A DNA stretch of 64,000 bases from Klebsiella ornithinolytica NBRC 105727 = ATCC 31898 (GTDB lineage Bacteria > Pseudomonadota > Gammaproteobacteria > Enterobacterales > Enterobacteriaceae). Position numbers and translations under genes: made by a program. Below, in pieces: positions 9,872 through 19,605 of this stretch. The DNA lies in assembly GCF_001598295.1 (NCBI RefSeq), contig NZ_BCYR01000001.1, positions 434,001 through 498,000 of the forward strand. Direction: 5' to 3'. Positions within the stretch are counted from its first letter, which is position 1. The number at the start of each line of letters is the position of its first letter. The notes under the pieces are model-generated. The model was not told the DNA's origin. It was given only the letters and a program-made list of their open reading frames with translations, and ran no database searches.

Positions 9872-10762
9872 TTACGCGAGTAACTTCTTAATGCTCTCGC
9901 GGAATTTCGTGCCTTCTTTATGGTTACGCAGCCCGTAGTTTACGAAGGCCTGCATATAGCCCATTTTTTTACCGCAGTCGTAGCTATCGCCGGTCATTAA
10001 CATCGCGTCAACGGGCTGCTTCTTCGCCAGTTCAGCGATCGCATCGGTCAGCTGAATACGGCCCCATGCGCCAGGTTGAGTCCGCTCCAGCTCGGCCCAC
10101 ACATCGGAGGAAAGCACATAGCGTCCTACGGCCATCAGATCGGAATCCAGGGTCTGCGGTTCGTCAGGTTTCTCGATAAACTCAACGATCCGACCAATCT
10201 GCCCTTCCACGTTCAGCGGGTCTTTGGTCTGGATCACGGAATACTCCGACAGGTCGCCGTCCATTCTCTTGGCCAGCACCTGGCTGCGCCCGGTTTCATT
10301 AAAACGGGCCACCATCGCCGCGAGGTTATAGCGCAGCGGGTCAGCGCTGGCATCGTCCAGTACGATGTCCGGCAGTACCACAACGAACGGGTTATCTCCG
10401 ACGATCGGGCGCGCGCAGAGAATAGAGTGTCCCAGCCCCAGCGGCTGCGCCTGGCGTACGTTCATGATAGTCACGCCCGGCGGACAGATTGCCTGTACCT
10501 CAGCCAGCAGCTGACGTTTGACACGCTGCTCAAGCAGCGCTTCCAGTTCATAGGAGGTATCGAAATGGTTTTCCACGGCATTCTTAGACGAGTGGGTAAC
10601 CAGTACAATTTCCTTGATGCCTGCCGCCACAATCTCGTCGACGATATACTGAACCATTGGTTTATCAACGATTGGCAGCATCTCCTTCGGAATCGCCTTG
10701 GTGGCCGGCAACATATGCATCCCCAATCCGGCTACCGGAATAACTGCTTTCAAACTTGCCAT
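9872..10762 (-). CDS. galF: GalF, UTP-glucose-1-phosphate uridylyltransferase paralogue
   Basis: Nucleotidyltransferase of 296 residues from the ATG at 10762 ([17 protein letters not shown]). Upstream in-frame starts exist (ATG 10768, GTG 10774), but only the 10762 start has a GGTGG Shine-Dalgarno at the normal distance, and it gives the usual GalF length. The nucleotide-binding loop reads [19 protein letters not shown], where active GalU has GLGTRM; this change marks GalF, which has weak or modulating activity toward GalU in UDP-glucose supply. Conserved residues DKP and EFIEKP are present. It is the first gene of Klebsiella capsule loci and is read from its own RcsAB-controlled promoter. 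Confidence 0.95.
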   Translation of the reverse strand: MASLKAVIPVAGLGMHMLPATKAIPKEMLPIVDKPMVQYIVDEIVAAGIKEIVLVTHSSKNAVENHFDTSYELEALLEQRVKRQLLAEVQAICPPGVTIMNVRQAQPLGLGHSILCARPIVGDNPFVVVLPDIVLDDASADPLRYNLAAMVARFNETGRSQVLAKRMDGDLSEYSVIQTKDPLNVEGQIGRIVEFIEKPDEPQTLDSDLMAVGRYVLSSDVWAELERTQPGAWGRIQLTDAIAELAKKQPVDAMLMTGDSYDCGKKMGYMQAFVNYGLRNHKEGTKFRESIKKLLA

Positions 10763-10774
10763 TCTCATATCCAC

Positions 10775-11671
10775 CCATATAGTGATAAATCTTCGATACC
10801 CGCCTGATTACAGGTTCCCCTGGTATCAATCTATGATATTACCGTTTTGCTATCAGTCCGACTTCCAGCAAAATTCCGAAACTACATGTTTCATCAGAGA
10901 ATACACTCAAAGTATTAGCTCCGACAGAGCGGTTTAAGAAAATTCTGATAACTCAGGAGTCATATGGCGCGCTGCCTCAGGATTTTCATCTGCACTTTCT
11001 TCACCCGCAGGACTTATCGCTGTATTCCCGGCAGAGAATACTGTAGAAGAAGCGTTTGGATAATGCGTAAAATGCAGAAAAAAAGAGGGTTTATTCTCAT
11101 GAACACCAGGACATAATTCATAAAAATAATCTGCAGACACTATTTTCAATAGAAAATAGCGCAGAAAGCTCACCGCTGCGCTCATCATGCCCTCCTTCAC
11201 CTGTTGCCCGCTATCCATGTCATCCATCGGCACTGGCTTTTACACCTGATTAAAAGCTGCTGATATCGTCTGATTAAACAAGATATTTTGCAAGCCACGA
11301 CATTCAGTAGTATGAAAACCTGGATCGCTACTATTGAGTGATTGAATCGGGTGTTTACACCTCTGCTTCTGAATTCGTCTGATTTTCATACTTCGGTTTG
11401 GTCAGAAGGGGCAATAACCGCCATTATTGATCCAGTGCACTCTCTGCAAGTTTATATTCAGTCGTCCACAGTCATATCTTTTATTAATAAGCTTATTTGC
11501 ATAAAAAATAAGCGCGCACGGCTATAATTCATGCAGTTTAATATTGCCAGCCGCGGCATTTCTCCCGCCCCCGCACCCGCCAGACATCATAAGACGAGAA
11601 TATATTGCAATTTATCGGTCGCTTATCCATGATCGTCGGATGGCACTCTCAGGTAGTATAGGTTTTAGCGA
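10775..11671. other. Divergent galF-yegH intergenic region
   Basis: About 900 bases between the divergent genes. It holds the RcsAB box at 10935-10948. A 99-codon minus-strand frame (10934-11233) has no recognisable domain, and its 3' end lies on the RcsAB box, so I treat it as non-coding or at most a doubtful hypothetical. A TATAAT at 11523-11528 preceded by TTGCAT could serve yegH, but the 20-base spacer is too long to be convincing. I see nothing else in it. Confidence 0.4.
10935..10948 (+). promoter_or_regulatory. RcsAB box upstream of galF
   Basis: TAAGAAAATTCTGA fits all 14 positions of the published RcsAB-box consensus TRVGAAWAWTSYGV as I recall it. It sits about 175 bases upstream of the galF start, where the Rcs phosphorelay and RcsA are known to activate the first capsule promoter of Klebsiella. 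The near-palindrome can be read on either strand. Confidence 0.65.
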
Positions 11672-13261
11672 ATGATGGAATGGATTGCCGACCCCTCAAT
11701 TTGGGCCGGTCTCATAACGCTGGTGGTTATAGAGCTGGTCCTCGGTATTGATAACCTCGTTTTTATCGCGATCCTCGCGGAAAAGCTCCCTGCGACTCAG
11801 CGTGACCGCGCGCGGGTGATTGGCCTGCTGCTGGCGATGCTGATGCGTCTACTGCTGCTCGCCTCGATCTCCTGGCTGGTCACCCTGACCAAACCGCTGT
11901 TCACCTACCACGATCTCAGCTTTAGCGCGCGAGATTTGATTATGTTGTTTGGCGGGTTATTCCTGCTGTTTAAAGCGACTGTTGAGCTCAATGAGCGACT
12001 GGAAGGCAAAGACAGCGATAATCCGGTTCAGCGCAAGGGCGCGAAGTTCTGGGGAGTGGTCGCTCAGATTGTGGTGCTGGATGCCATCTTCTCCCTCGAT
12101 TCGGTGATCACCGCCGTCGGCATGGTCGACCATCTGGCGGTGATGATGGCAGCGGTAGTTATTGCCATGAGTTTGATGCTGCTCGCCAGCAAAGCGCTGA
12201 CGCGTTTTGTCAACAGCCACCCGACTATCGTTATTCTCTGTCTGAGCTTCCTGCTGATGATTGGTTTCAGCCTGATTGCCGAAGGGTTTGGATTCCCCAT
12301 CCCGAAAGGTTATCTGTATGCGGCCATTGGCTTCTCCGTCATCATTGAGTCGCTGAACCAGCTGGCGCTGTTCAACCGCCGTCGCTTCCTCTCCGCCAAT
12401 CTCACGCTCCGCCAGCGCACAACCGAAGCGGTGATGAATCTACTTAGCGGACATAAAGAACACGCCGAGCTCAGCAGCGATACGGCCGCGCTGATCGACA
12501 GCCAGGCCGATAACCCGCTGTTCAACCCCCAGGAACGCCGGATGATTGAGCGGGTGCTTAATCTCAACCAGCGCACCGTCAGCAGCATTATGACCTCGCG
12601 CCATGATATCGAGCATATAGACCTTAGCGCCCCGGAAGAGGAAATTCGCGCCTTGCTGGAGAAAAACCAGCATACCCGGCTGGTCGTCACCGGCGGAAAT
12701 GATGATGAAGATCTGCTCGGCGTGGTTCACGTCATCGACCTGCTACAGCAATCGCTGCGTCATGAACCGCTCGACCTGCGCGTCCTGCTTCGTCAGCCGC
12801 TGGTGTTCCCTGAGACGCTGCCTCTGTTGCCAGCGCTGGAGCAGTTCCGCCATGCCAGGACCCATTTCGCTTTCGTAGTGGATGAGTTTGGTTCCGTTGA
12901 GGGGGTAGTGACCCTGAGCGATGTGATGGAAACCATCGCCGGCAATTTACCCAACGAAGCTGAAGAGATTGATGCCCGCCACGATATCGCAAAAAATCCT
13001 GACGGCAGCTGGACCGCCAATGGGCATATGCCGCTGGAAGATTTAGTGCAGTACATCCCCCTGCCGCTCGATGATAAGCGCGAGTATCACACGATTGCCG
13101 GTCTGTTGATGGAAAATCTGCAGCATGTCCCCGAAGCGGGAGAAGAGGTGAAAATCGGCGACTACATCGTACGTACGCTGCAGGTCGAGAGCCACCGGGT
13201 ACAGAAAGTGCAGATTATCCCGCCGCCGCCGCGGGAAGATGAACTGAGCTACGAAGTGTAA
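11672..13261 (+). CDS. yegH: YegH, TerC-family membrane protein with CBS and CorC domains
   Basis: 529 residues, close to the 527 of E. coli. An N-terminal TerC-like domain has about seven membrane segments (1-230) with the family motifs LGIDNLVF and [10 protein letters not shown], a paired CBS region follows (about 300-425, [14 protein letters not shown]), and a C-terminal CorC/HlyC transporter-associated domain ends it (about 435-520). A role in metal-ion or tellurite-type export is suggested by TerC and CorC homology, but the E. coli protein is uncharacterised. Two ATGs are adjacent; the second (11675) gives the E. coli start MEWIADP. Transcribed away from galF, with asmA convergent. Confidence 0.95.
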   Translation: MMEWIADPSIWAGLITLVVIELVLGIDNLVFIAILAEKLPATQRDRARVIGLLLAMLMRLLLLASISWLVTLTKPLFTYHDLSFSARDLIMLFGGLFLLFKATVELNERLEGKDSDNPVQRKGAKFWGVVAQIVVLDAIFSLDSVITAVGMVDHLAVMMAAVVIAMSLMLLASKALTRFVNSHPTIVILCLSFLLMIGFSLIAEGFGFPIPKGYLYAAIGFSVIIESLNQLALFNRRRFLSANLTLRQRTTEAVMNLLSGHKEHAELSSDTAALIDSQADNPLFNPQERRMIERVLNLNQRTVSSIMTSRHDIEHIDLSAPEEEIRALLEKNQHTRLVVTGGNDDEDLLGVVHVIDLLQQSLRHEPLDLRVLLRQPLVFPETLPLLPALEQFRHARTHFAFVVDEFGSVEGVVTLSDVMETIAGNLPNEAEEIDARHDIAKNPDGSWTANGHMPLEDLVQYIPLPLDDKREYHTIAGLLMENLQHVPEAGEEVKIGDYIVRTLQVESHRVQKVQIIPPPPREDELSYEV

Positions 13262-13281
13262 TCCCCGCAGTCGGTAGATAT

Positions 13282-13309
13282 GCCCCGCTGGCGCTACGCT
13301 TACCGGGGC
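13282..13309. repeat. REP-like palindrome 1 (yegH-asmA gap)
   Basis: GCCCCGCTGGCG at the left pairs with CTTACCGGGGC at the right, the form of enterobacterial repetitive extragenic palindromes (GC-rich arms around gcgctacgct). It lies just past the yegH stop between convergent genes, where REP elements usually act as transcript-end or gyrase sites. Confidence 0.6.
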
Positions 13310-13331
13310 TACAGGGAGAGTCCGCTCAGGT

Positions 13332-13366
13332 GGCCCGGATAAGGCATTAGCGCCGCTATCCGGGCC
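13332..13366. repeat. REP-like palindrome 2 (yegH-asmA gap)
   Basis: GGCCCGGATAAGGC pairs with GCCGCTATCCGGGCC around ATTAGC. The sequence closely follows the classical REP unit with GCC-GGATAAGGCG arms. With the first palindrome it forms a BIME-like pair between convergent yegH and asmA. Confidence 0.7.
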
Positions 13367-13395
13367 GGTAAAGTCGCTCCACCGGTCAATCCCGG

Positions 13396-15243
13396 TTAAT
13401 GTTTCTCAAGCAACTTCTTCACTTCTTTCCCGTCCTGGCTGTTTTTATTACGTTCAATCCAGTCATTAAGCCGCTGTTTAGCTTCATCCTGCAGCTGTTT
13501 ACGCAGTACCTGGTCAACCTGCAGACTGTAGCTCAGCGCCTGCCATTTCCCGTAGATACGCAGCGGAATCGCGGTCTGTTTGAGCTTGTCGATAAGCTTG
13601 CTTTCGCCTTTCCAGCCGCCCAGCACGCGCACGTTAAAGCGCATATCGCACTCTTCTTTCAGCAAATTCAGGTCGCCCTGCCCGGTCAGCGCCATCATCT
13701 CTGATTGCCCCTGCAGGCTATGTAAGGTGACCTGTCCCTGCGCCAGCTGCAGCTCGCTGCTCATGGCATCAAGGCGGGTCGCGTTGTCGTAATTTTCCTG
13801 CGCCTGCACATTGGTGCTGCGCTCAACGGCCTGCTGCACGAGCTGCTGGAAGTTAAGCCCTTCAGTGCGGGTATTCGCCATCTGTATCTGCGCATCCCCT
13901 TGCCAGCGACGACGGAAATCGTCGGCATCAATTCTTTCGCCGGAGAAATCTCCGGTTAAAGAGAGCTTACCGGTCAGATTGAGCGAATAGTTAAAGGCTT
14001 TCAGGATGGTGGCAATCTCAACGTTATCCAGTTTGGGCTGGAAAGAGGCTTGCGAGGTCTCTCCCCGCGCGTCGAGGGTGCCGGGCAACGATATCAGGCC
14101 GCCATCCAGTTCGCCCTGAAGCTGGTTGATGGTCAGCAGTCCGAGCTGATTACTGATGTCGCTTTTCACCTGAGTAAAGGTCATCCCACGCCACTGAAGC
14201 TGGTCGGCCGTCAGCGCCATATGGGCGGTAAAGCCGCGCAGGCTGTCGTAATCTTCCTGAATATCGCTGTCGGCAATCACCGGGCGCAGCTGCCTCGGCT
14301 GGCTTTGTCCCTGCTGGCTGACGCCAGAGTCCGTCGCCGGTGAACCGTGCGTCAGCAGACTGTCGAGGTCAAGAGTCGTGGCGTGAAGATTGAGATTCCA
14401 GTCGGCCCGGTCGCCTAAAATCACGCTGGCGTTGCCGGCAATCGTGCTGCCGTTCGCCGTCAGATTGAGGTTATCGAAGCTCAGCTTTTTCTCGTCTTCC
14501 TGCCAGTTCGCCTGCATACTGCCCTGCCCGCTCACCCCGTTAGCCGGCAGCTCGGCGCCGCGCAGCTGCCAGTCGAGCCGGGAGATGTCAGCCTTCAGAG
14601 AGTGCGGATAGTCACCGCCCTGAACCTCAGCAGTGAAAGAGAGCGCCAGATCGCGCTGATCGCGGTTGATTCGCCCGGCAAAGTCGAGGGTCGCGTGATG
14701 ATGCTCATCTTGATCCATCTGCAGACGAATATCGCGCACGGTCACCTGTTCGCCATCTTCATGCTGGAAAAAGAGGACGCTGTCCACCACCTGCAGCTGC
14801 CGCACGTCGTAGGACCAGCCGCTGTCTTCCGCCACCAGCGGCAGCGGATTATCATGAGGAACTACCGGCGCATCCTGGCCGCGAACGGCCTCGGTCTTCG
14901 GCGTCAGCTGAATGACCGCGCCCTTGAGCATCACCTGTTTGACCTGCAGCTGATGGGAAATCAGCGGCATAAGGGCGACATCGAGACGCATATTGTCCGC
15001 GCGCACCACCGGTTCAGCCGCCCCCGGCGCCGTCAGCGTCATGCGGCCGGAAAGAATACTCAGCTGCGGCCAGACGTGCCAGCGCAGCGGGCCATCGAGT
15101 TCGAGCTGATAACCGCTACGTTCCGCCACCTTATGCACCATATAGGCGCGAAAATCGTTGGGATTGACCAGCAATACCAACGCGGTCAGCCCGGCGACAA
15201 CCACCGCCAGCAAGATCATCAGCGTCGTCAGAATTCGTCTCAT
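13396..15243 (-). CDS. asmA: AsmA, inner-membrane-anchored AsmA-family protein
   Basis: 615 residues, as in E. coli. A single N-terminal anchor (about 5-27) is followed by a long periplasmic region with the AsmA N-terminal domain (about 30-200) and the C-terminal AsmA domain (about 400-580). Members of this family form long beta-groove structures thought to carry or regulate phospholipids between inner and outer membranes; E. coli asmA mutants affect outer-membrane protein assembly and LPS level. It follows dcd with a 27-base gap, so the order udk-dcd-asmA may be one transcript. Confidence 0.95.
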   Translation of the reverse strand: MRRILTTLMILLAVVVAGLTALVLLVNPNDFRAYMVHKVAERSGYQLELDGPLRWHVWPQLSILSGRMTLTAPGAAEPVVRADNMRLDVALMPLISHQLQVKQVMLKGAVIQLTPKTEAVRGQDAPVVPHDNPLPLVAEDSGWSYDVRQLQVVDSVLFFQHEDGEQVTVRDIRLQMDQDEHHHATLDFAGRINRDQRDLALSFTAEVQGGDYPHSLKADISRLDWQLRGAELPANGVSGQGSMQANWQEDEKKLSFDNLNLTANGSTIAGNASVILGDRADWNLNLHATTLDLDSLLTHGSPATDSGVSQQGQSQPRQLRPVIADSDIQEDYDSLRGFTAHMALTADQLQWRGMTFTQVKSDISNQLGLLTINQLQGELDGGLISLPGTLDARGETSQASFQPKLDNVEIATILKAFNYSLNLTGKLSLTGDFSGERIDADDFRRRWQGDAQIQMANTRTEGLNFQQLVQQAVERSTNVQAQENYDNATRLDAMSSELQLAQGQVTLHSLQGQSEMMALTGQGDLNLLKEECDMRFNVRVLGGWKGESKLIDKLKQTAIPLRIYGKWQALSYSLQVDQVLRKQLQDEAKQRLNDWIERNKNSQDGKEVKKLLEKH

Positions 15244-15270
15244 GGCACCCTCAGTACACCGCTTACGTTA

Positions 15271-15852
15271 TCAATCCTTGTCGATTCGGCTCGCCACCGC
15301 GCCCTGCTGGTCGCGATATTTGGCGTCTTCACGGCGGTTATAGGGCCGTGCCGCAGGGCCTGACAGCGGTTCAAAACTCAATGCGCCGATCGGCATCCCC
15401 GGACGCAGCGCCAGCGGCAGCTTGCCGGAGTTAAAGAACTCGAGCACGATGCAGCCAGACCAGCCGGGATCGATACGGTGAGCGGTGACGTGCACCATCA
15501 GCCCCAGACGCGCCAGAGAGGAGCGTCCGTCCAGCCAGCCAACCAGATCGGCCGGTAGCGTCACCGACTCATAGGTCACCGCCAGCGCCAGCTCTCCCGG
15601 ATGCAGATAGAAGGCTTCGCCTTCCGGCAGCACGATCTCTTCGCTCATCACCCGATCCAGCGCCGCGGTCACTTCCGCTTTTGGCCCGCTCAGATCGATA
15701 AAGGGCGCCGTGTGGCCGCGAAACGTGCGGAATTTATTCCCCAGCCGAACGTCTACGGTCGCGCCGTTAATACGTTCAATGGGCGGGCGCGGGCTGATAG
15801 ATAGCCGCCCCTCATCCAACCAGGCTTCTATATCTCGGTCGCACAGACGCAT
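15271..15852 (-). CDS. dcd: dCTP deaminase
   Basis: 193 residues, the standard length, starting [12 protein letters not shown]. The conserved core [20 protein letters not shown] holds the catalytic and substrate-binding residues of the trimeric dCTP deaminase/dUTPase fold. It converts dCTP to dUTP, the main source of dTMP precursors in enterobacteria. Cytoplasmic. It lies between udk and asmA in the ancestral order. Confidence 0.97.
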   Translation of the reverse strand: MRLCDRDIEAWLDEGRLSISPRPPIERINGATVDVRLGNKFRTFRGHTAPFIDLSGPKAEVTAALDRVMSEEIVLPEGEAFYLHPGELALAVTYESVTLPADLVGWLDGRSSLARLGLMVHVTAHRIDPGWSGCIVLEFFNSGKLPLALRPGMPIGALSFEPLSGPAARPYNRREDAKYRDQQGAVASRIDKD

Positions 15853-15942
15853 GAGCTCTCTCCTTTATGGCATCGCGCCCCTACACCTTCCGGGGCTAAG
15901 GGCAATTTGGGTTCTCTTTGCACGTTACACAATTCGTCTGTG

Positions 15943-16584
15943 TTATTCAAAGAACTGGCTGATTTTTGCCTTCAGAATATCAATCGCGATGCGGTTTTTA
16001 CCGCCGCGAGGCACAATAATGTCGGCATACTGCTTGGAAGGGTCAATAAACTGCAGGAACATCGGACGAACCGTTTTCTGATATTGCGCCATCACCGAGT
16101 CCATCGAGCGCCCGCGTTCATTCACATCGCGCTTGATGCGGCGCATCAGGCAGATATCCAGCGGCGTATCAACGAAGATCGAGAAGCTCAGCTCATTGCG
16201 CAGGCGAACATCCGTCAGCAATAAAATCCCTTCGAGGATGATCACTTTCTTGGGTTCAATGTGGATCGTTTCCGGCATACGCGTATGTTCAACGTAGCTG
16301 TAAACCGGTAATTCAATCGGCTGGCCGCTTTTCAACATCTGCAAATGTTGAAACAGTAAACTGTGATCCATCGAGCTGGGATGGTCATAGTTCGTTTTAA
16401 CACGCTCTTCCATCGACAAATGACTTTGATCTTTGTAGTAGCTGTCTTCCGGAATAACGCCAATATGTTCATCACCAACCTGTTCACGCAATTCGCGATA
16501 CAGCGTGCTGGCGATAAGACTTTTTCCCGAAGCCGATGCGCCGGCGATACCTATAATGACGCACTGATGAGACGTATCAGTCAT
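15943..16584 (-). CDS. udk: Uridine/cytidine kinase
   Basis: 213 residues, the E. coli length. The P-loop GASASGKS is near residues 14-21; the substrate-binding region YYKDQSHL near 48-55 and the conserved DHP (about 67-69) are in place. It phosphorylates uridine and cytidine with GTP or ATP in pyrimidine salvage. It is first of the udk-dcd-asmA series. The 229-base leader contains a perfect 8+8-bp palindrome near a possible promoter. Confidence 0.97.
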   Translation of the reverse strand: MTDTSHQCVIIGIAGASASGKSLIASTLYRELREQVGDEHIGVIPEDSYYKDQSHLSMEERVKTNYDHPSSMDHSLLFQHLQMLKSGQPIELPVYSYVEHTRMPETIHIEPKKVIILEGILLLTDVRLRNELSFSIFVDTPLDICLMRRIKRDVNERGRSMDSVMAQYQKTVRPMFLQFIDPSKQYADIIVPRGGKNRIAIDILKAKISQFFE

Positions 16585-16742
16585 AACTTTTTTGCGACCT
16601 GATTAACCTGGATGTATATACACATAACCCTTCGAGCTGCCGCCGCGTGACTCGGCTTGCAGCCTCGCCCCTGTGGGGTTTGTTCAAAACGCTAACGAGT
16701 TTTGAGGCGCATCTCGAATAATTTCATGTATTGGAAGGGTGA

Positions 16743-16759
16743 CGTTTGACCGTCAAACG
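16743..16759. promoter_or_regulatory. Operator-like palindrome in the udk leader
   Basis: CGTTTGAC and GTCAAACG flank one central base, a perfect 8+8 palindrome. On the minus strand it falls just downstream of a TATAAT at 16767-16772, so a repressor bound here would cover a start site for udk. No known regulator of udk is assigned to it; the role is inference. Confidence 0.35.
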
Positions 16760-16813
16760 CGGCAATTATAGGGATTTCAGCGCGTCGATACCAGTGATAT
16801 GCACCCTGCATGG

Positions 16814-17665
16814 CTATTCCTCAGTCGGCGCCCATCCTTCGCTATACCAGATATGCAACAACGCATAGGAACGCCACGGCTGCCAGCGGCTGGCGTAACG
16901 GGCAATGCGCGCCGGGGTCATACCGCTAAACCGCTGCTTAATCAGGTAATCATCCGGCAGAAAAATGTCCTTCGCCTGCCAGCCGCGCAGGGCAAAATAG
17001 CTGGCGGTCCAGCGGCCGATACCGGGCAGCGTTTGCAGCTGTTTCATCCCGGCCTCAATGTCGTCCGGCGCCGCCAGCGGCAGCTGACCGTCAATCACCG
17101 CCTGCGCCAGATGGATCAGGGCCTCAGCGCGCCGCAGCGACATCCCCAGCGCTTTAAGCGCTAACGGATCCGCTCGCGCCAGGCTTTGTGGTTCAGGAAA
17201 GAGCTTGTATTCCGGCGCCTCCGCCAGCGTTTCCCCGTAAGCTGCCGCCACTTTTGCCGTCAGCTTCGCCGCCATCGCCACGCTGACCAGCTGCCCCAGC
17301 ACCGCGCGCACTCCTTGTTCAAAGGCATCAAGCGATCCCGGCAGGCGCAGCCCAGGACGCGCGCTGGCCAGCGCGCCCAGCGTCTGGGCCACCCGATGCG
17401 GGTCACAGGCTAAATCAAACAAGCGCGCAACCCGGTCGTGGCATGCATCGGCCACCGGCTGCAGGCCGTCAGATAAGGTTACGCGTAATCCCTGCGCCGC
17501 CATATCGGGCTCAACCACGATCAGGCCGCGATGGCCCGCGAGGGAAAAGCTGCGGGTGTAACGCCCCGCGCTGAACGTTTCAATACCCGCCACCGCACGG
17601 GCGCGTAGAAAACCGAATATCCATTCCGGGTCGTAGGGGGCGTGCCAGGGTAACAGCTTCATCAT
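16814..17665 (-). CDS. alkA: DNA-3-methyladenine glycosylase II
   Basis: 283 residues (E. coli 282). An N-terminal mixed domain precedes the helix-hairpin-helix glycosylase core, with the HhH loop LPGIGRWTA near residues 209-217 and the conserved FLPDDYLIKQRF that carries the catalytic aspartate. The enzyme removes 3-methyladenine and other alkylated bases; in E. coli it belongs to the Ada response. No yegE lies beside it as it does in E. coli. I did not find a convincing Ada site by eye upstream. Confidence 0.96.
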   Translation of the reverse strand: MMKLLPWHAPYDPEWIFGFLRARAVAGIETFSAGRYTRSFSLAGHRGLIVVEPDMAAQGLRVTLSDGLQPVADACHDRVARLFDLACDPHRVAQTLGALASARPGLRLPGSLDAFEQGVRAVLGQLVSVAMAAKLTAKVAAAYGETLAEAPEYKLFPEPQSLARADPLALKALGMSLRRAEALIHLAQAVIDGQLPLAAPDDIEAGMKQLQTLPGIGRWTASYFALRGWQAKDIFLPDDYLIKQRFSGMTPARIARYASRWQPWRSYALLHIWYSEGWAPTEE

Positions 17666-17799
17666 TTCTCCTTCTTTAATTGCCTCAATGATAGACGCTC
17701 CACGTCCGACATACCTTGCTTTTAAATTCCAGTTGTCGCCGTGGCGGCAATCCGCTAAAGTCGCCCCCCTTCTTCACTGGCATGGGGATTTTTCAGGTC

Positions 17800-19152
17800 A
17801 TGTTTATTGGTTTTGACTACGGAACCGCCAACTGTTCGGTTGCCGTAATGCGCGATAACCTTCCGCAATTGTTAACGCTGGAAAACGGCAGCAAGCTGCT
17901 GCCATCAATGCTGTCGGCGCCGACCCGCGAAGCGGTCAGCGAATGGCTCTATCGCCATCATGACGTGCCGACCAACGGCGCTGAAAACCAGGCGCTGCTG
18001 CGTCGCGCCATCAACTATAACCGCGATGAAGACATCGACGTCCTCGGCAACAGCGTCCAGTTTGGTCTGGCCTCGCTGCATCAATATGTCGACGATCCGG
18101 AAGAAGTGTACTTCGTTAAATCCCCGAAATCGTTCCTCGGCGCCAGCGGCCTGAAGCCGCAGCAGGTTGCGCTGTTTGAAGACCTGGTATGCGCCATGAT
18201 GCTGCATATTAAACAGCAGGCGCAGACCCAGCTTCCGGAGACGATTGACCAGGCGGTAATTGGCCGGCCGATCAACTTCCAGGGGCTGGGCGGCGATGAC
18301 GCCAATGCCCAGGCGCAGGGGATCCTCGAGCGCGCGGCGAAACGCGCCGGTTTCCGTGACGTCGTTTTCCAGTTTGAACCGGTTGCCGCCGGGCTGGATT
18401 TCGAAGCGACGCTCAGCGAAGAAAAACGCGTACTGGTCGTCGATATCGGCGGCGGCACCACCGACTGTTCGCTGCTGCTGATGGGGCCGCAGTGGCGGCA
18501 GAAAGCCGATCGTCAGCAAAGTTTACTCGGCCACAGCGGCTGCCGCGTCGGCGGGAACGATCTCGACATCGCGCTGGCCTTTAAATGCCTGATGCCGCTG
18601 CTGGGGATGGGTGGCGAAACTGAAAAAGGGATCGCCTTACCGGTGCTGCCGTGGTGGAACGCCGTGGCGATCAACGATGTGCCGGCGCAAACCGATTTCT
18701 ACAGCAGCGCCAACGGTCGTTTGCTCAATGACTTGCTGCGCGATGCCCGCGATGCCGATAAAGTGGCGCTGCTGCTGAAAGTCTGGCGCCAGCGTCTGAG
18801 CTATCGCCTGGTGCGCAGTGCGGAGGAGAGTAAAATCGCCCTCTCCGCGCAGGAGCAGGTGACCGCCGGGCTGCCGTTTATCGGCAACGAACTGGCCACG
18901 GCTATCAGCCAGCAGGGACTTGAAGCGGCGTTGAATCAGCCGCTGACGCGTATTATGGAGCAGGTTCAGCTGGCGCTGGACAACAGCCGCGAAACGCCGG
19001 ATGTGATCTACCTGACCGGGGGGAGCGCCCGCTCACCGCTGATTAAGAAAGCGCTGGCGGCCCACCTGCCGGGTATTCCGATCGCCGGCGGAGATGATTT
19101 TGGCTCCGTTACCGCCGGTCTGGCCCGCTGGGCGCAGGTCGTTTTCGCTTAA
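17800..19152 (+). CDS. yegD: YegD, Hsp70-like putative chaperone
   Basis: 450 residues from the ATG at 17800 (MFIGFDYGTANCSVAV), equal to E. coli YegD. An upstream in-frame ATG at 17716 would add a 28-residue tail with no homology. ATPase-fold motifs of the Hsp70/actin superfamily are visible: the N-terminal phosphate-1 loop FDYGTAN, DIGGGTTDC near 232-240 and GGSARSPLIKKAL near 410. It lacks the Hsp70 substrate-binding domain, so a full chaperone cycle is unlikely. The function is unknown. Divergent from alkA. Confidence 0.95.
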   Translation: MFIGFDYGTANCSVAVMRDNLPQLLTLENGSKLLPSMLSAPTREAVSEWLYRHHDVPTNGAENQALLRRAINYNRDEDIDVLGNSVQFGLASLHQYVDDPEEVYFVKSPKSFLGASGLKPQQVALFEDLVCAMMLHIKQQAQTQLPETIDQAVIGRPINFQGLGGDDANAQAQGILERAAKRAGFRDVVFQFEPVAAGLDFEATLSEEKRVLVVDIGGGTTDCSLLLMGPQWRQKADRQQSLLGHSGCRVGGNDLDIALAFKCLMPLLGMGGETEKGIALPVLPWWNAVAINDVPAQTDFYSSANGRLLNDLLRDARDADKVALLLKVWRQRLSYRLVRSAEESKIALSAQEQVTAGLPFIGNELATAISQQGLEAALNQPLTRIMEQVQLALDNSRETPDVIYLTGGSARSPLIKKALAAHLPGIPIAGGDDFGSVTAGLARWAQVVFA

Positions 19153-19157
19153 CGTTC

Positions 19158-19180
19158 ACGGGGCAGCCCTGCCCCGTTTT
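19158..19180 (+). terminator. Rho-independent terminator of yegD
   Basis: ACGGGGCAG and CTGCCCCGT form a perfect 9-bp stem with a two-base spacer, followed by TTT, starting 6 bases after the yegD stop. Confidence 0.85.
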
Positions 19181-19605
19181 CCTCTGTGGCTTCTCCTCCC
19201 GGAACGCCACCGCCGAAAATCGCGCCATGGCATAAATCAGCTTCCCGGAAATGGGCTCTCGCCAGGCAAACATGCGCTCCCCGCGGTTTTATCATCGCCC
19301 TGCTTTCCCGGCAGTAGCGTTTTATATCGCAGCATAGGCAAAGCGACATCATGTTACCCCGTTTGGGGCTCGTCATGCCGGATACCCTCACCGCGCATGC
19401 CTTGTCTGACGCGGCGTAGCGAACAGGTCTGGCCAGTGCGGCCTGCTGCAAATAACGCTGGTACAATCTCCCCGCCCCCTGCAGAATGCTGTGCCGTCTG
19501 AAACTGCGCTTTTATTTCCCGACATCCGGGGGGACCGCCTGTGCATGTCGCAGACATGATTGATTATTCCAGTCACCGTTATTCATCCATGCCGCAGGGG
19601 GGAGT
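19181..19605. other. Intergenic region before the sensor kinase gene
   Basis: About 420 bases without a supportable gene; the short frames here have no coding character. It must contain the promoter of the two-component genes, but I could not identify one. The last bases hold the strong Shine-Dalgarno GGGGGGAG directly before the TTG start at 19606. Confidence 0.4.

Noticed and set aside
10934-11233. 99-codon minus-strand frame between galF and yegH
   Set aside because: No domain or ribosome-binding site recognised, and its end coincides with the RcsAB box; treated as non-coding.
11497-11528. TTGCAT...TATAAT as a yegH promoter
   Set aside because: Spacer is 20 bases, too long to claim.
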